NCBI GenBank assembly: GCA_003649515.1
Contig: QMSC01000069.1
Location: 1-6,708 of the forward strand
Length of the DNA: 6,708 bases
Reading direction: 5' to 3'
Source of the DNA: Thermoprotei archaeon
Lineage (GTDB): Archaea > Thermoproteota > Thermoprotei > Thermofilales > B20-G17
Part shown: positions 5,276 to 6,708 of the stretch, piece after piece
Layout: every line of letters begins with the position of its first letter
Numbering within the stretch: the first letter of the stretch is position 1
Notes under the pieces: model-generated
Databases searched by the model: none
What the model saw: the letters and a program-made list of their open reading frames with translations, nothing else
What the model was told of the DNA's origin: nothing
Made by a program: the position numbers and the translations under genes

Positions 5276-6708
5276 TTAATCCTTCTCCTCGAGCTTAAAC
5301 AGTAGGTGTATGAGCCTATCGATGTCCCATGGGACTTCTTCGGGTTTAGCTTCCGGAAGCTTTGCTAACTCGTCGTATACTTCATTCATCAGGTTAGCGA
5401 TTCTCTCGTAGAAAGCGTAGTACTTGTCGTATACCTCACATAACCTCGGTTCAGGGTCTATTATGCCCCTCACCTTTACTAGGTTTGAAACACCTTCTGA
5501 GATACTGGACAGTTCGCCCGTCCCCGTGCCTACAAGTATTGCGTCACCTATTAAAGTGGCATCTAGGACTTGGGGTATGACAACCCTCCTCTTAGTAACA
5601 TTGGCTTTTATACGTGCCCATGTAGGAGTTTTCCCGCCTCCACCTAGCACTACAAGCTCCTTACTGTACACGCCCAGTTCTTCAAGAACTTCAAGTATCT
5701 TGCGTATTTCAAAGGCTATACCCTCCATGAGAGCCCGAAATACATGAGCCCTTGTATGGTGTACTGTAAGTCCTAGTATTAGTCCTCGCGCATAGGGATT
5801 CCACCTAGGAGCCCTTGCGCCTCCGAAGAAAGGCAGAACTATAAGCCCATTAGCTCCAGGGGGTACGTATTCAGCTTCCATGTCCAAGTATTCATATGCC
5901 CTCCTGCGCGTAAGGTTTGCAAGAACTTGTTCGCCCTGACAGAATTGGTCTCTAAACCACCTTAAAACAGCCCCAGCTGTGGACATACCTGCCTCAATGT
6001 TCCATTTACCCCTAATAGCTGCAGCCGTTACGACAACCCTCATCTTATCGTCTAGAACCGGTGAATCGACGGTAGTAGCGGTTGTGGAACCAGTTCCTGT
6101 AGACTCCTCGACTCTAGTGGAATCTAAAACACCGGCACCCAATATTTCGCATTGTCTGTCGCCTGCACCTCCCATCACTGGAATACCCTCAAGGATGCTC
6201 AGCTCCTTTGCAGCATCCTTCGTAGTTTCCCCTACGACTTCGTCTGAAAAGGAGGCGTGAGGAAATAACTCAGCACACTCCTGTAGACCAAAGGCTTCAA
6301 ACAAATCCTCCGACCATTCTAATTTCGTTATGTCAAATAACATCGTCCGCGAAGCAATCGTTACGTCGGTCGTATACTTTCCAGTAAGCTTGTATACTAT
6401 ATAATCCTTAGGTTGAAGCGCAACCTTAGCCTTCCTCAGAACTTCAGGCTTATTCTCCTTATACCACAGGAGCTTAGTAGCTGTGAACGTGGGATCCACT
6501 ATTAACCCAGTCTTCTTGTAAATCTCCTTGACGTCAAAATTTCTCTTGATCCACTCAGTTTGAGGTAACGATCTCTTATCGAGCCATATGGGAACTCTAT
6601 CTAATGGATTCCCTTTTTCATCGAGTAGTGCTACGCTCTCTCTATGACTACTCACAGCTATACCAGCAATCTCACTAGGATCCACTTTCGCCTTACCCAT
6701 TACTTCGA
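5276..6708 (-). CDS. FGGY-family carbohydrate kinase, xylulokinase-like (5' partial)
   Basis: This enzyme should transfer phosphate from ATP to a sugar or polyol in the cytoplasm. The frame stays open through the right edge (upstream codons read Glu-Val before ATG 6700), and the family's N-terminal DxGTT phosphate-binding motif is absent, so roughly 50-70 residues lie outside the window and ATG 6700 is not the start. Counting from that Met: IWLDKR (38-43) matches the family's W.D.R segment; TATKLLWYKEN (73-83) nearly fits FGGY signature 1; GGAGDRQCEILGAG (177-190) contains the likely catalytic base Asp181; GLILGLTVHHTRAHVFRALMEG (306-327) nearly fits signature 2; VLGGGGKTPTWARIKANV (351-368) is the nucleotide-binding segment. 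A 26-residue tail after LAKL (445-448) goes beyond the usual end. Overall pattern is closest to xylulose/ribulose-type kinases, but the sugar is undetermined. Confidence 0.92.
   Translation of the reverse strand, partial: EVMGKAKVDPSEIAGIAVSSHRESVALLDEKGNPLDRVPIWLDKRSLPQTEWIKRNFDVKEIYKKTGLIVDPTFTATKLLWYKENKPEVLRKAKVALQPKDYIVYKLTGKYTTDVTIASRTMLFDITKLEWSEDLFEAFGLQECAELFPHASFSDEVVGETTKDAAKELSILEGIPVMGGAGDRQCEILGAGVLDSTRVEESTGTGSTTATTVDSPVLDDKMRVVVTAAAIRGKWNIEAGMSTAGAVLRWFRDQFCQGEQVLANLTRRRAYEYLDMEAEYVPPGANGLIVLPFFGGARAPRWNPYARGLILGLTVHHTRAHVFRALMEGIAFEIRKILEVLEELGVYSKELVVLGGGGKTPTWARIKANVTKRRVVIPQVLDATLIGDAILVGTGTGELSSISEGVSNLVKVRGIIDPEPRLCEVYDKYYAFYERIANLMNEVYDELAKLPEAKPEEVPWDIDRLIHLLFKLEEKD

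Noticed and set aside
6700..6700. ATG 6700 as the true start of the kinase
   Set aside because: The frame continues upstream to the window edge, and the family's N-terminal phosphate-binding motif is missing from the visible part, so the gene is cut by the window.

Overview
The window looks like part of a hyperthermophilic archaeal chromosome, most likely Thermoproteota (Crenarchaeota). The hints are heavy use of ATA, CTA, AGG and AGA codons, a well-supported TTG start, TATA-like elements with T-rich tracts between genes instead of bacterial -35/-10 boxes or hairpin terminators, and very compact spacing. A thermophilic bacterium with similar codon use (e.g. Thermotogota) cannot be excluded from this sequence alone.

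All six genes belong to one carbohydrate uptake and ketose-processing locus. On the + strand are a family-1 extracellular sugar-binding protein (1-1209, N-terminus cut by the window edge), a 116-bp spacer with a T-rich tract, a TATA-like element and a perfect 12-bp palindrome, then two CUT1-type ABC permeases (1326-2339 and 2344-3231). The permeases are four bases apart and look translationally coupled. On the - strand, read from the right edge, are an FGGY-family sugar kinase (5276-6708, N-terminus cut by the edge), a 103-bp spacer with its own T-rich tract and TATA-like elements, a MalK/UgpC-type ATPase (4096-5172), and a metal-dependent sugar epimerase/isomerase of the tagatose-3-epimerase TIM-barrel family (3239-4069). 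The two blocks converge, with stop codons only seven bases apart over a palindromic sequence.

The simplest model has four parts. The binding protein captures an oligo- or monosaccharide outside the cell. The two permeases with the MalK-like ATPase import it. The epimerase changes the configuration of a keto-sugar (or keto-acid), and the FGGY kinase phosphorylates it. The substrate cannot be read from the sequence. No mobile element, CRISPR array, tRNA or rRNA is visible, and there is no gene-free stretch longer than 300 bases. The most interesting points are the transporter split across two convergent units, the palindrome just downstream of a probable promoter, and the resemblance of the epimerase to the Thermotoga maritima inositol-pathway enzyme.
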